From contig NC_035792.1 in assembly GCF_001653235.2 (NCBI RefSeq), positions 620,001 to 684,000 of the forward strand: a DNA stretch of 64,000 nt. The letters run 5' to 3'. The position numbers and the translations under genes were made by a program. Each line of letters starts with the position of its first letter. Positions within the stretch are counted from its first letter, which is position 1. Below are positions 43,563 to 57,749 of this stretch, one piece after another. The DNA comes from Pochonia chlamydosporia 170 (lineage: Eukaryota; Ascomycota; Sordariomycetes; Hypocreales; Clavicipitaceae). Below the pieces are notes generated by a model that had not been told where the DNA came from, did no database searches, and saw nothing but the letters and a program-made list of their open reading frames with translations.

Positions 43563-44358
43563 CTACCTCCCATCCGTATAATCCACCTCTCTGCCAACCC
43601 AACTCCCTCCGTTGACCAAAAACCCAAGCAACTCCCTTCTATCCCCCCAAAACTCCTCCACAAACGCCGTCCCCAAATCCAACCCATTCAACAAGGCACC
43701 ACTAGTCCAAAGCTTACCATCTCGCACCCACCGCTTCTCAACCCACTTCACATCCGGCGCCTTCTCCCTCAACATCTCCAGTATAAATCGCGGTCCCGTG
43801 GCCCTCTTTCCGGAGAGTAGACCCGCACGAAGGGGTACTTCCACGCCGCCGCAGACGGTGATGAATGCCGTGCAGGAGTCGTATGTCTGGCGGACGAAGG
43901 CGAGTTCTGTTTCGGACGGTTCGTAGCCGACCTTGTGAGCGCCGATAAGCGCTATATCCAGGGGTGGGCAGTTTGCAAAGGAGTGCTGTGGAGTTAGCTT
44001 TTGTTGCGAGTTTGTAGATTGTGGTAGATTTACAGTTGGTGTTATGTTGAGGCCGGAAGTGAGGCTATTCTGGCCGGGAGGTCCTTTTTCAGAAACCCAT
44101 ATGAATTCCATGTCCATTGCTTGGGATTTCATGGCTGCGGAGAATAAGACGTCGGGCATGTCTGCGGTGAAGGACTTGCTTAGGCCGTGGAAGAGGTCTA
44201 CTGGTGCTATGTCGAGGAGTTCAGTGACGCTGTGTGCGGGATGTTAGATTTGATATGTTTGTTTGTGTGTGGTTGGTTCATGAGTTTGGTACTTGCCCAT
44301 TCATGAGGATGACGCCAATCCGGATAGGACGATCGGGGTTGGACAAGCTGAAAGACAT
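43563..44358 (-). CDS. DJ-1/PfpI family protein
   Basis: Three exons: 44297-44358, 44034-44229 and 43563-43985, giving 226 residues. The first intron (44230-44296) is of the GC-AG type with donor GCAAGT; the only nearby GT donor would give an immediate stop. The second intron (48 bp) has a GCTAAC branch site and removes a poorly conserved insert, leaving NITPTHSFANCPPLDIALIGAHKVG. The family contains chaperones, glyoxalase-like enzymes and isonitrile hydratases. The nucleophile elbow is AFITVCGGVEVPLRAG with the expected Cys, and KWVEKRWVRDGKLWTSG follows as in glutamine-amidotransferase-like DJ-1 proteins of fungi. Cytosolic; the reaction is unknown. Confidence 0.87.
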
Positions 44359-45553
44359 CTTTTGAATTTGATTTCAAATTTGATTTGAGTTTGATATGCG
44401 TGGGTTTTTATTGTGCTTGCGGGGGTGTTTTCAGAGTTGGTGGTGATGGCTTCATTTATAGATGGCGTACGGAGTACATCCGAAGTGTCCCGGTTATAGG
44501 TACCGCACGCGCGTCAGTTGCGTAGGTTGGGAAACTAGTTGTTTGTGCCAATGAGCTTATTGGTTCTGTTCTACTTATGGCTTTGATTCATTGTTTGGGC
44601 TTGCAGTTGTTTGAAAAGCTGGTTGGAGAGTGTAGAATGGTTGGCTTGAGATCGGTATGGGTGATGGGACGGCTTATGATGATGCGGTCAAAAGATGAAG
44701 GATATTCTAAAGATGACTATCATTCGAATAATGAAATTATATGAGGCTATCAATGATTTGAAACTGAAACTCTTTTGCAAATGTCCACAAAGATGTTAGC
44801 GTGAGTCGATGGAGTGTATCATGTAGCAGATTCCTTGGAGATGAAAGATACAGCACTTTAAGAGGCAACAAAACAAAGCAAGAAATATAACAACAGAAAA
44901 GATACTCATATAAATAAATACTTCTCTACATGCTTAAACTTAATCCATCTTGGCTGTCCTTCGACATTCCGCCCGAGCAGCAAAATACACGGCAAGTGTA
45001 GGGTAGCTAGTTTTTGACCAGCTGTTGGAGCTTGCGCAATCGACTTGAACTCAACAACAACAACACGACGGCACGACAGCTCTTTTTCTATCTTCCTTGT
45101 TTTGCCGGACAGTCCAATTCCACAGACATCATCCAATGCACATCATACGATCACACTCATAAATCACAAAGGCTGCTCTGCCACCTCCGACTGGTGACTA
45201 CATGAGGCAGCCGTGGCTTACACTGACTACCGTCATTGGTGCGTGGGTCTGAAAACGTGGTACCTTCCTTAACGTCATCAATTGGTGTGAAACGCGGGTT
45301 GGAGATGATCAGGGCTGATCGCCATCCTGTCCTCGCATTTCAGCTTGACCACCACAAAAACAGGAACACGAGACTGTGGCCATGATTCCCGACTTACGTT
45401 GTCGAGGCGCTCTTGCGCACTTATAGCAAGCAGCCTGGACGAATTTAATGTTGCGTCAAGCCATAGCAAGCGCTGCGTCGTGATACTTCATTTTGAAGCT
45501 ACTTCATCATTTGCATTGAGACTCAATAATTGCACCAGCATACCTACAAAGCC
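44359..45553. other. Divergent promoter region
   Basis: Lies between the DJ-1-like gene and the CorA-like gene, transcribed away from each other. No gene, RNA or repeat was recognised. Confidence 0.55.
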
Positions 45554-47452
45554 ATGACCTCAGAGAAGAAATCCGACGAGGAAAAAGCCTCGCCAGACCC
45601 TCCACGACCTCGAACATCGTCCGACCTCCGCGTTACATACGACCTTGGCATCAACACGCAGAATCTCTCGCCACGCGGTGCCGAGACGCGCAAACGCTCA
45701 TCTCGCTCCGACACGGACATCTATCGCGAACCGTTCTCACCTGTGCTTCTTCGTCGCCGCACCTCCCGCGCCGGGACATTCAAAACCATTGACGACTGCG
45801 ATGAGTTTGACACATATGGCGCGTTGCCGGGCTGGCAGCCTGGTTCTGAGCCCGGATACGATCCCGAACTGCCTGATGGCGGGCACGCATCTATGCCTAC
45901 ACTCAGTGCGGAGTGTGACATAACCGTGGTGGACTTCTCGTTGGAGCGCATGGTGAAGCGGCAATTTGATAATGATACGTTTATTGCGTTTCTGGAGAAG
46001 CCAAAGGAGAGCTGGGCAAAGTGTAGGTGGATCAATGTGAATGGCTTGAGCTGGGATGTTATTCAGGCGGTGGGAACGAAGAAGGGGTTGCATAAGCTTG
46101 CGCTGGAGGATATAATGAATGTGCGGAATAGAACCAAGGCTGACTGGTAAGTTTTGCTGTGAAGGAAGTTGACAAGCATGTTTGCGAAACGAATCATCCA
46201 GTTTCTTGTGCCTGCTTCTAACTGCGAATGTGAGACAGGTACCCGAACCATGCCTTCATCATTATGACTCTTCAGAAGCTAGTACACATTGTGGACGATG
46301 ACAGCAGTTCGACCTCTTCAAGCAGCAACCGAACTTACTCGACTATCAAGCAGTGGTTCAAAAGCCTTGGCCGTAAGCCGCCAAAACAAAGTGAAATGGA
46401 CCCAGAGCATCACATCCGCGATGCAAATGGCGCCCCAATCCTATCAGACGGCTCAACTCTCCAAGAAACACACATGATGCGCTCCATCCAGCGGTACCAC
46501 GCTTCCGGAAACGAAGCCCGCACCGAATACATGGAGCGTCACTCGTCTCTCGCACCGTACAACATGGCCGTCTCAGCCGAACAAGTCTCCATCTTCCTCA
46601 CCAACGACAATACCGTGATATCCTTCTTCGAGACCTCCGCAGAAGACGTTGAGCGCCCAATCGTCACCCGTCTCTCCACACCAGGCACCATCCTCCGCGA
46701 ATCTTGCGACGCCTCCCTTCTCGTGCAAGCCATCATCGATGCCATCATCGATCTCGCCATCCCCCTGACAGCGGTGTACACCGACATCCTCGGCGACATA
46801 GAGCTCGATGTGCTCACGTCGCCCAGCATCAGGCAATGCCGCCTCCTGTACATATGTATCAGCGAAATCAACAAAATGCTCCGCTACCTCAACCCCATAG
46901 ACAACCTCGTCAACGTCCTCCGCGACCACCGCACCTACATGTCGCAGGAACAGGCAACCAGGGAATTGGAAAATCCAGCCAGCGGCGTCATCGTCACACC
47001 ACTTACCCATACGTACCTGGGCGACGTGTTGGATCACTGCATCATCATCACAGAGGCAATGGGCCAGCTGAAACAGAGCTCGGAGAATCTGATCAATCTC
47101 ATATTCAACACTATTTCAGCGAACCAGAGCTCATCGATGCAGCAGTTGACCATGGTGACCATCATTTTCTTGCCATTGACATTCATCACTGGATTTTTTG
47201 GACAAAATTTCGCAGAGGAGGGGTTTCCGGAGATTCATCACGGGATATGGTACTTGTAAGTTGATTTGCCTCCTGAGCTTTGTGAGTTGTTGCTGATACT
47301 GGACTAGTTGGGCGTGTGCTGTCCCGACCGCCTTGGCAACCATGATTATTCTCATGCGGGAAATGATTTATGCGTGGTTTGTAAAGGTTGTGCAGAGGCA
47401 GCGCATCTTGTCGAGCCGGAAGAAGAAGAAGAGGCGGCCGAGGAGGCTGTAG
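45554..47452 (+). CDS. CorA-like divalent-cation transporter with GQN motif
   Basis: Three exons: 45554-46146, 46239-47255 and 47308-47452, for 584 residues. The introns are GT..AG. The long hydrophilic N-terminus has acidic and Ser/Arg-rich segments, and the central helical part (SIRQCRLLYICISEINKML, LDHCIIITEAMGQLKQSSENLINLIFNTIS) is the CorA stalk. Two C-terminal membrane helices follow: MVTIIFLPLTFITGFF, then WACAVPTALATMIILM. The selectivity motif just after the first helix is G519-Q520-N521 rather than the GMN of magnesium channels, followed by FAEE. The tail is very basic (RKKKKRRPRR). It is probably a cation channel or transporter in the plasma or an internal membrane; which ion is uncertain because of the variant motif. 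Confidence 0.87.
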
Positions 47453-47573
47453 GTCCATGAGCAGATTTGTATATTACGCAGTATTTCTGAAAGCACAACT
47501 TCAAGCAATGTATAAATGTGAACAAGGTAACTATGTGATATAACGCTACACGATTGCGAACTCAGTATTGACA

Positions 47574-48752
47574 CTACATTACCTCTTCCCCATTGTTTCT
47601 ACACTCGATGATGATCTTGTCCCACTCTTTGCACAGTTCCTCATCCATCCCCAGCGCCTGCATCACCTGCTTCCGATGACAAGACTCATCCACGCTTTCA
47701 TCCATGCGATAACTGCAATTCAGCCGATCAATCTCCCCTACCAGCTGCTTAAAAGGTTCGGGAGCCAACGACACAGCCTTTCCAAGCGCCAATACCAACT
47801 CCGTCCACAATCGCGACGTGGCCAACCCATCCTGAGGATGCAATGCGCATCGAAAAGACGCAACAGCACAAGAAGAGGCGTTGCTATCTTCCGCATCGTC
47901 ATCGTCGTATATGTATAGCGCAAATGCCAGTGCATTTTGGTGTCGATCGCGAAGCGCACCAGGTAGACGGCGGAGGTTGGGACACGCCCACAGTCTGCGC
48001 AGACACCCGAGCGCGACGGTATCCTTCATTTCCGAGGGAAGATGTGAATTCATAATTCCTTCTAGTAGCGGATCTAGGAATATACTGGTATCAGTGTGGC
48101 GGAGGCGACATGTTGCTGTGATGGAGGAAGCCGTCACGGTTTTGGGGTGGACGATTGAGTCGCAGTCTTGGTTACGGAGAGGAACCAGCAAGTCCTGTTC
48201 GGTGAGCCATACCAGTGTTGCTAGTTTCTTGGCCTGGACGAGCGTGAAGGTGTCGCGATGGAGTGCTATTTTGAACTTGCACGTTAAGTTGATATGGATG
48301 CGGGTTGAGTTTCGTATGGTCTCGAGGCATTTGTCCATGGGGGAGGTGTTACGTAGTTCGTCTTCGCTGATAAGCGGACTACGCAGTCGGACACCACACC
48401 AGTCATAGTCTTTGGGGCTGCTTGCGGATGCGTGTGCCGTTTGAGAGGGCTGTAATACCCAGGAGTTGAAGCGAGCGGACTGCCATGATCGCTCTGTGAG
48501 GTGCGCTTCGTTGTGGCGGATGATGACGCTCTTGTCAGCTTTGGATAAGACGGCCTTGCATTGGTAGAGGGCCTCGGACGAAGGGTCATCGGTTTGGGAC
48601 GGACATGCCCATTTGTGATTTGAGTCGATGTTCTCAGCATCGCTGGACGGGTTGCCCGTGTTGTAGATTTGGTCTTCTTTTTCTATGGCCACGAGAAACT
48701 CAAACTCGACTGAGACATTGAGAAGTGTGCCCCCGGTGGTTGAAAAAGTCAT
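47574..48752 (-). CDS. Degenerate amidoligase-like protein
   Basis: A single exon of 392 codons, convergent with the CorA-like gene at only 121 bp. The layout recalls fungal putative amidoligases: an early VSVEFEFLVA strand, DWCGVRLRSPLIS near 117-129, then RIHINLTCKFKIALHRDTFTLVQAKKLATLVWLTEQDLL (151-189), a region that in the family carries CG-x-HVHVG before the same helix. Here the glycine and both histidines are replaced (CKFKIAL), so metal or nucleotide binding is probably lost. The final third is Cys- and Leu-rich and unlike anything I know. Either a non-catalytic relative or a fast-evolving paralogue; the family call is moderate. Confidence 0.55.
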   Translation of the reverse strand: MTFSTTGGTLLNVSVEFEFLVAIEKEDQIYNTGNPSSDAENIDSNHKWACPSQTDDPSSEALYQCKAVLSKADKSVIIRHNEAHLTERSWQSARFNSWVLQPSQTAHASASSPKDYDWCGVRLRSPLISEDELRNTSPMDKCLETIRNSTRIHINLTCKFKIALHRDTFTLVQAKKLATLVWLTEQDLLVPLRNQDCDSIVHPKTVTASSITATCRLRHTDTSIFLDPLLEGIMNSHLPSEMKDTVALGCLRRLWACPNLRRLPGALRDRHQNALAFALYIYDDDDAEDSNASSCAVASFRCALHPQDGLATSRLWTELVLALGKAVSLAPEPFKQLVGEIDRLNCSYRMDESVDESCHRKQVMQALGMDEELCKEWDKIIIECRNNGEEVM

Positions 48753-49514
48753 GACGATTGCGATTTATTGTGAATCTACGGGGCCTGGTGTGATTTCTGC
48801 CTGATCAAGATCGAGATGCTGGTTCTATATATGAATGGGGGGTGGTACAGACCCGATTGCGCAGGTCTGGTGAAACGCGAGGTGAACTGGTCGGCTTGGT
48901 AGGACAACTTGAATGGCTTGAGCTTATTGGTGAAATGGCAAAGTTGGTTTCTGTTGACGGTCTCGTCTCTGCGAACTGGGCAGCCTGGGGACAAGGATGA
49001 CGTGAAATGCATGGCGTAGTGTGACAGGTGAGGATGGTGAATACGATGGCATCCTGGGCCGGTTTTGTCATGATTCAAAGATGGGAGACGCAATTAGATA
49101 CGATATTGAGGTGGGACGGAGGCGTTTTGTCTGTTGTGGTTACGTAGAATGGGTGTATGGCGCCAGTCAAACGGGTTATGTATTTTCGTGTTTTCATTGA
49201 CCGTGTTTGCATTTCGTTTGAAATGACGACGTGAACAAGGTGAATGGAAGGTGTGTAGGCATAACATATGGAGGGGGAACTGGGTCAACTTTTACCATTG
49301 ACTCTTCACACGAGATGAAAGTCTATGCTGACTGAACTGAAGGAGGAAATTAATTAACCTCTCCCTACTCACCTGACACAGCAATATTGAAGGTCGGGCG
49401 ACGACATGGGCATCACTGAGCAAGAGAGCTAAAACAACAACATCCTCGCACTCGCTTGAAGTGGCCAAGTGGAACGTATAACCACGAGAGTCAAACTCAT
49501 CACAGCAATTCATC
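48753..49514. other. Intergenic, no gene recognised
   Basis: Promoter side of the amidoligase-like gene and 3' flank of the sulfotransferase-like gene. Only short frames without resemblance are present. Confidence 0.55.
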
Positions 49515-50327
49515 TTAGTTAATATTTAATCTTTTTGCTATTGCCGTTGTAACAAAGTTTGGCAAAAGCACCTTTCTTGCCGCCTCAAAAAGCTGTGACT
49601 TGAGCATCTGAACAGTCTTTCCTTTAAGTTCATCCGCTTCATTCACCCACGGAAACTCCATGTCTGGGACCGGCTTCCCCAAGAATTCACATAGAGGCGC
49701 CCAGCCATCACCCATCTTGTACACCAACAAGTTATCAGGCAGTACCATCTCTTGAATCTGGCGATGATGTCTGTCGTATACCTCCCTTGCATTTTGACGA
49801 ATCTCATCCACGCTATTCGCCGCAAAGAAACCCAGAGCCACTTTCCGCGTCACTGCGATGCTGGAAACACCAATAGTCGGCTGCACATAGGAAGCAAAAA
49901 AGTTGGCTAGCGGGCTCCAAAGGCCTTTTAGGAGTGTTTCGTCTAAGCTTTTGTACCAGGCGTCGTAGTCGCGGATGACGAGAATCACCTTTGCCTCTGG
50001 ATATGCTTGGATGAGCTGTGGAGCAAACAGGCTGGCGACCTCGGTTGCGGCTTCGGAATTACCAAAGACTTTATCCCAGTCACCTCGCGTCATCTCCTTC
50101 TTGCGGTCGTATGTTTTGAGTGTTGGGAATGAGCCGTCCGCGGCACGATTGATGATGGGGTGGTGGTCTTCGACATTTGGCGTTCGCAAAGAGTGGTATA
50201 CATTTTGGTAGCCCAGTATTGTGAGAGCTTCGGCGATGGAAAGAGTAGCTGTACGTGGCAAGCCGACTGAGAGGACCTTCATTTCACGTTGGGCTTGCGG
50301 TTGAGTTGTTTCGTTTGAGGCTTCCAT
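49515..50327 (-). CDS. P-loop sulfotransferase-like protein (Sulfotransfer_4 type)
   Basis: One exon of 270 codons. The N-terminal KVLSVGLPRTATLSIAEAL (residues 17-35) matches the 5'-phosphosulfate-binding loop, normally GxxRTGTxSL; the glycine of RTGT is Ala here. Further marks are a VYH motif at 43-45, AYPEAKVILVIRDYDAWYKS as the strand and helix of the 3'-phosphate site, and NLLVYKMGDGWAPLCEFLGKPVPD near the end. That is the standard order in the fungal family often annotated as NAD-dependent epimerase/sulfotransferase. The substrate is unknown. It lies beside the choline genes but on present evidence is not part of them. Confidence 0.85.
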   Translation of the reverse strand: MEASNETTQPQAQREMKVLSVGLPRTATLSIAEALTILGYQNVYHSLRTPNVEDHHPIINRAADGSFPTLKTYDRKKEMTRGDWDKVFGNSEAATEVASLFAPQLIQAYPEAKVILVIRDYDAWYKSLDETLLKGLWSPLANFFASYVQPTIGVSSIAVTRKVALGFFAANSVDEIRQNAREVYDRHHRQIQEMVLPDNLLVYKMGDGWAPLCEFLGKPVPDMEFPWVNEADELKGKTVQMLKSQLFEAARKVLLPNFVTTAIAKRLNIN

Positions 50328-51163
50328 GATAGCGGACCTGGGCTCTATTCGTCGGTATTTCGCTTATGGGAAGTTTCGGATCAGAATTCCGAATTCTGTA
50401 CCGCTTTGTTTGCTCTGTAACTAGAAGCAATGTGTTCCCTCGTTGAACGCCGAAGAAGTTGCCCGAGTGTTGTCTGGGTCTGGTGAACTTCTTTCAAGGT
50501 GACAGGCCAGCTTGATTATAAGCAACAGCAACCCAATTATGGTCGGTCGGATGGCGCATTGTACCTTGCAACGAAACACACAACCTACCAATGTAAAGTG
50601 TGTTCGTGGGCGCCTTTTACATTTGTAAAACATGTACATCACATTGTACGGCCCGTCGCTCGGCCCGACTATGTCACTATCCGCGACTTGTTCAATGAAA
50701 ATAGTCTAAAAGAAACCCAAACCGCATCCGGGTATTAACAAAGGCCAGGCATCATTTCTCATGACTCGCTGGACTATTGGGTGGTCTGTGGAATTGATGG
50801 TTGCGGCATTCCTCGCGCCGTTGTGGCTTTGGAATGCGCCAGGGACTGAGCATCGTCACATTCCTCATGTCACGGTCTCCCGCTACTTTTCCAAGCCAGT
50901 GAAAAAAACACACACACAATCGAATTAAAAAGGGCATAGATATTCCCAGCGTTGTGTAAAAGCGAGAAACTCGTGGCTGAAGAAGCAGGGTACACGGGGT
51001 ATGACACGCGATAGGTGAGACTTGTTTATTGCTGATCTCTGCATTCGGAAGTCTGCATGTAGGAGCCTTTGGAAGATTTTCTCTCTTTGATTTCCAGTTT
51101 ACCATGAGGTAACTAATGCTGGATTGGCTAAGTAAATGAACCTGAATCACTCCATTCATGAAT
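50328..51163. other. Intergenic, no gene recognised
   Basis: Promoter of the sulfotransferase-like gene and 3' flank of choline oxidase. There is a short CA run near 50908-50918. No gene was recognised. Confidence 0.55.
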
Positions 51164-53495
<2,332 letters not shown>

Positions 53496-55054
53496 ATGGC
53501 GTTGTCTCAGACTATCACTACTCCCACCGTTACGTACGAGCAGCCGCTTGGACTGTACATCGACGGGAGATGGGTCAAGGGCGTTAATGGAAGCGTCTTC
53601 GAAACCATCAACCCAGCCACTGAGGAACCCATCGTCTCTGTCCATGAAGCCACGGCCGAGGGTAAGTTGATGGTGCAAAAAGTGCAGCGGTAATTGTGGT
53701 ATAACTGGTATGATCTAACCTTCAATTGTATGTAGATGTCGACCTCGCAGTTGCAGCAGCCCGTAAGGCCTTCAACGGCGTTTGGCGTCAGACAACCCCA
53801 ACGGCACGCGGCGTACTGCTGTCTAAACTGGCCGATTTACTAGACGAGCAGGCTGATACCCTTGCTTCCATCGACGCACTTGACAATGGCAAAGCTATCG
53901 CCATGGCCAAGGTTGATGTGCAAATGGCGTCTGGCTGCCTCCGGTACTACAGCGGCTGGGCAGACAAGATTCACGGCAAGACCATTGACACCGACCCAGA
54001 TACGTTCAACTATACTCGACACGAGGCCATCGGTGTCTGCGGCCAGATCATTCCATGGAACTTCCCTCTCGTCTCGTGGGCGTGGAAGATCGGTCCTGCT
54101 CTAGCCGCAGGCAACACTGTCGTCATGAAGACGGCCGAACAAACACCGCTTTCCGCTTTATACGCCACCACGTTGGTAGAAAAGGCAGGCTTCCCAGCAG
54201 GAGTAGTCAATACTCTCTCCGGCTTTGGCAAGGTCGCCGGTGCAGCCATCGCCTCACATCCAGGTATCGACAAAGTGTCCTTCACTGGCTCGACAGATGT
54301 AGGGAGAAGCATTCTCCAAGCGTCTTCCAAGTCAAACATCAAGAATCTCACCCTTGAGTTGGGCGGAAAATCTCCCAACATCATCTTCAACGACGCAAAC
54401 CTCGATGACGCCATTCACTGGGCACACTTTGGCATCTTCTACAACCACGGGCAGGTGTGCTGCGCGGGGACCAGGATCTACGTCCAGTCCGGCATCTACG
54501 ACAAGTTCGTCAAGGCCTTCAAGGCCAAAACATCAGACATAGTTGTCGGCGATCCATTTAGCGCGGATACATTCCAAGGACCGCAGATTAGTAAAGCGCA
54601 GTTTGACCGGATTATGGGCTACATCCAAAGTGCCAAGGACGATGGAGCGACGGTCGAACTGGGTGGCCGGCGTCACGGGGAGAAGGGCTATTACATCGAG
54701 CCCACTATTTTTAGTAACGTGAATAGCGGAATGAAGATTGTTCAGGAGGAAGTGTTTGGACCGGTTTGTGTTATTTGCAAGTTTGAGACGGAGGAGGATG
54801 TCATACAGGCGGGTAACGATACGTCGTTTGGACTTGCGGCGGCTGTGCATACGACGAACTTGAAAACGGCGATTCGTGTATCGAACCGTCTTAATGCCGG
54901 GACGGTTTGGGTTAATGGGTATAATATGATTAGTTATCAGGTGCCGTTTGGGGGATTCAAGGAGTCTGGTATTGGTCGTGAGCTTGGGAAGTATGCCTTG
55001 AATGAGTATACTCAGGTTAAGTCTGTTCGTATCAGGCTTGCTGACGGGATGTAA
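53496..55054 (+). CDS. Betaine-aldehyde-type NAD(P) aldehyde dehydrogenase
   Basis: Two exons, 53496-53661 and 53736-55054, for 494 residues; the 74-bp intron is GT..AG. ALDH fold marks are PWNFPLVSWAWKIGPALAAGN (cofactor entry; F/P/W and K present), FTGSTDVGR for the Rossmann turn, catalytic Glu263 in LELGGKSPN, and nucleophile Cys297 in GQVCCAGTR. The C-terminal EVFGPV and PFGGFKESGIGRELG are also normal. It oxidises aldehydes to acids, here presumably betaine aldehyde to glycine betaine, in the cytosol. Sequence alone does not exclude a general ALDH; the position opposite choline oxidase supports the choice. Confidence 0.88.
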
Positions 55055-55187
55055 CTGGTTAGTGGGGATGTAGTACAAGACAGGGTGCAACACTGTTGTT
55101 AAATTTGTGCAAAGATGTGTTCGAAGCTTTGTAGGATCTTTTTACGGCTCGCATATGACAGCTTAGCAGCTTGACTCAATGCCATGT

Positions 55188-57219
55188 CTAACCAAACAAA
55201 TATTCACGCCCATCTGGTCCCCAATTCCCAACTATACTCCCCCACCAAATCTTAGAATCATTCCTGCTCACATCCTTCATCGCCCAAACCTCATCCAGAA
55301 CCCCAGCCGCCTCCCTAAACATATTATACCTACACTTCCTGTACCACTCCTCACAGTACTCCTTGACAAACCTCCTCGAATACAAATCCATAGACTCCGC
55401 ACCTGCAACAAATACCGGAAACAGGAGCTGTTTCTGCATATTCGACTCTGGTCTACAGCAACGTACACTATCCAAGAGCAGTCTTGACAACGAGGTGATT
55501 TCAGCTAACGGCGCTTCAGTTCTTCTATCCCACTTGAGAACGCGGGCAATGTACAGCAGCAGTGCGTATTTCCACGCATTACTGGCATTTTTGTAGTCGT
55601 GCCAGATTTGGATGAAGTCGCCGCCAGCTTCCATGCCTTGAGGGGTCATTTCTTCTTCCGTGTACTCTTGGATGCACTTCTCGAGTTCATGCACTGGTTC
55701 GATGGCGAAGGTGGCGTATTTCATTCTTGCTACCTGCTCTTTTTCGGAGGCTAGTTGGATTAGTTGTCGGAGATATTGGAACAACTGTTTTGGCACACCG
55801 GAGAGTGTGAAGATGTTCCATGCCGTGTCGTCATCGCAATCGAGGACGTAGTCGTAGTATGAAGAAGGGAAGACGGATGACGATCGAGCAAGAAGAGCGA
55901 TACTACAATCCCACCTATACATGATATGTTAGTATCGCAATTCTGAGCCGCTACATAAGAGAAGCGAGACATGTACTCACCAAATAAACATTGCTAGCTG
56001 TGCGCGAAACCTTTGTGAGGGCTGTATAGCGCTCAAGCCGCCAACTGATTCAATCTTGCGATGCGCACTCAAAAGCCTCTCGTTCCACGGTCCAGTAGAG
56101 GATACTAGGGTCTAACAATGTGTTCCGGAGTTAGCGATCTTACAATGAGAGAGACGGTCAGGGTCACCTACATCTAAAGAAAACAAGATAAGTATAGTGT
56201 CTAATACGAGGCCCTTTTCCTTCTCGGGCCCTTCTAGTAACGCAACCGCGTTTAGTTGCGACGCAGATTGCTTGTACGAGGCTATTTGTTGAGCCGTTGC
56301 CTCGGACTGAGTATCCTCGTTCATCCTACTGACATGCTGTATAGATATCGCAAGTAGAGCGTGTTCCAAGTATTTGGGTCCTTGCGAAACATACCGTCTG
56401 CAACGAAAGGGATTTGCATAGAAGTCAAAGGTCAAAGGAAGGGAGCATAGCTCCGTATCATCTGGGAAAGTCGTTAGAGCAGCTCATCTTGGGTTGGAGC
56501 GAGAATGACTCACAGAGTGTAAGTAAATCGGAAGGACCAGAGTCCGGCACGGAGGGTGTCAAGGGAAATAATTGTGGTTGAGCATTGTGAGAAACAGTCG
56601 TTGCGATGGGCTGATCCAACCATGATGCTTCAGACGATAGCGGCAACAGAAGATCAGTGCCGTCGCTCTCGGAGAGCGTCTGATTCTGGCTAAAAGACGG
56701 GTAGAAGATGCTGCCCATACTATCCACACATTCGAATGGGTTTGCGACATGGCCGAGATCTCGAATATCCGTGGAACTGAGGGCCGAGTCCACATCCGTG
56801 ACCACTGCAGGTGAAGCTTCGACACAAGCGCCAGGACTACCATCTGGTGCAAGACATCCAGGTGACGTTACAGCGCGTGGGGATGCTCCTGTCGAGCTTT
56901 TTGTCCCTTGGTTTCGTCGTCTTGGACTCCTAGCCTGTTTAAATATGAAGGCATAGTTTGTGGGTGTGGTAGACTCCCATTCCCGGTTTGAAGCCTTGAT
57001 ACTAATAGACTGGCCTTTGCGCTTTCCGCGGGACGTCACACCGGCAAGCCATTGCAGTTCTCGCGGATATCCTTGACAAATTTCAGAGCCTTTGTTACAA
57101 GTGTTGCACCGATGGCGAGTTCTGTCACAACGGCGCCGCGAGGCAGAGCAGTTGAAGCAGTCTACTGCTTCTCTCCGCCTGTGGCTTTGCTGGCTTTGAG
57201 AAACTTCAACTTGGCTCAT
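55188..57219 (-). CDS. Zn2Cys6 transcription factor, choline-gene neighbour
   Basis: Four exons: 56514-57219, 56172-56461, 55981-56111 and 55188-55914, for 617 residues. All introns (52, 60 and 66 bp) are GT..AG and in phase. The start is the ATG at 57219 (MSQVEVSQSQQ). The zinc cluster uses C21, C24, C31, C38, C41 and C48 (spacing 2-6-6-2-6), in DCFNCSASRRRCDRTRHRCN. A low-complexity linker rich in Ser and Pro follows, then a regulatory domain of the Fungal_trans_2 type: TFDFYANPFRC, GPKYLEHALLAISIQHVSRM and MFIWWDCSIALLA. It sits between the aldehyde dehydrogenase and the APC permease, which makes it the likely regulator of choline use. That link is inference. Confidence 0.85.
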
Positions 57220-57749
57220 GGTGCACGTCGAGTGATGCTCCTGGTGAAGGTTAAGTTTGAACAAATGTTCCTAGCCATGTGTGGCCGCGATGTGAACGTG
57301 TAGTCGTCGTGATGGGTTGTGTTTGGTGTAGCTTGCGGTTTCGGCACAACCAGATTGTCGGAACTGCTTCAACAGCAAAGCTGGAGCCTGAATGACAAAA
57401 CAGCGTTCATTTGCCTTGGCAATGCGCTAGCTGTTATAATTCCTGGCCTAGACCTGCGTACTTATGAGCTCTCCAACTTTCATTCCCCGCTTCTCCGCAA
57501 AGCCATGTGCCACTGTTGAATCCATGACTTGGAGGGTGCCACACAACTCTGACAGCGGAATATGCCCGCCGTAAGTTTAGACCTCTTAGGGGTGGTGGGA
57601 AGTTCCTGGGTTCTGGCTTGATGGCTGTCACACATGATTGAAGCACTTAGATGAAGCGAATACTGTTACAGTACCTAGAATGTGAACACAACTCATGCAA
57701 TGGTTGGATAGTAAAGTGAATAAAATGACCCTAATTAAATATATAACCG
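57220..57749. other. Regulator promoter and permease 3' flank
   Basis: About 530 bp without a recognised gene. Contains the promoter and leader of the Zn2Cys6 gene on the minus strand. Confidence 0.55.

Noticed and set aside
46704..47264. 186-codon frame rich in Arg, His and Pro inside the CorA-like gene
   Set aside because: It lies in another frame of a well supported exon, and its composition reflects the codon use of that exon.
54533..55093. 186-codon antisense frame opposite the aldehyde dehydrogenase
   Set aside because: The sense strand encodes conserved ALDH motifs throughout, so this is a shadow.
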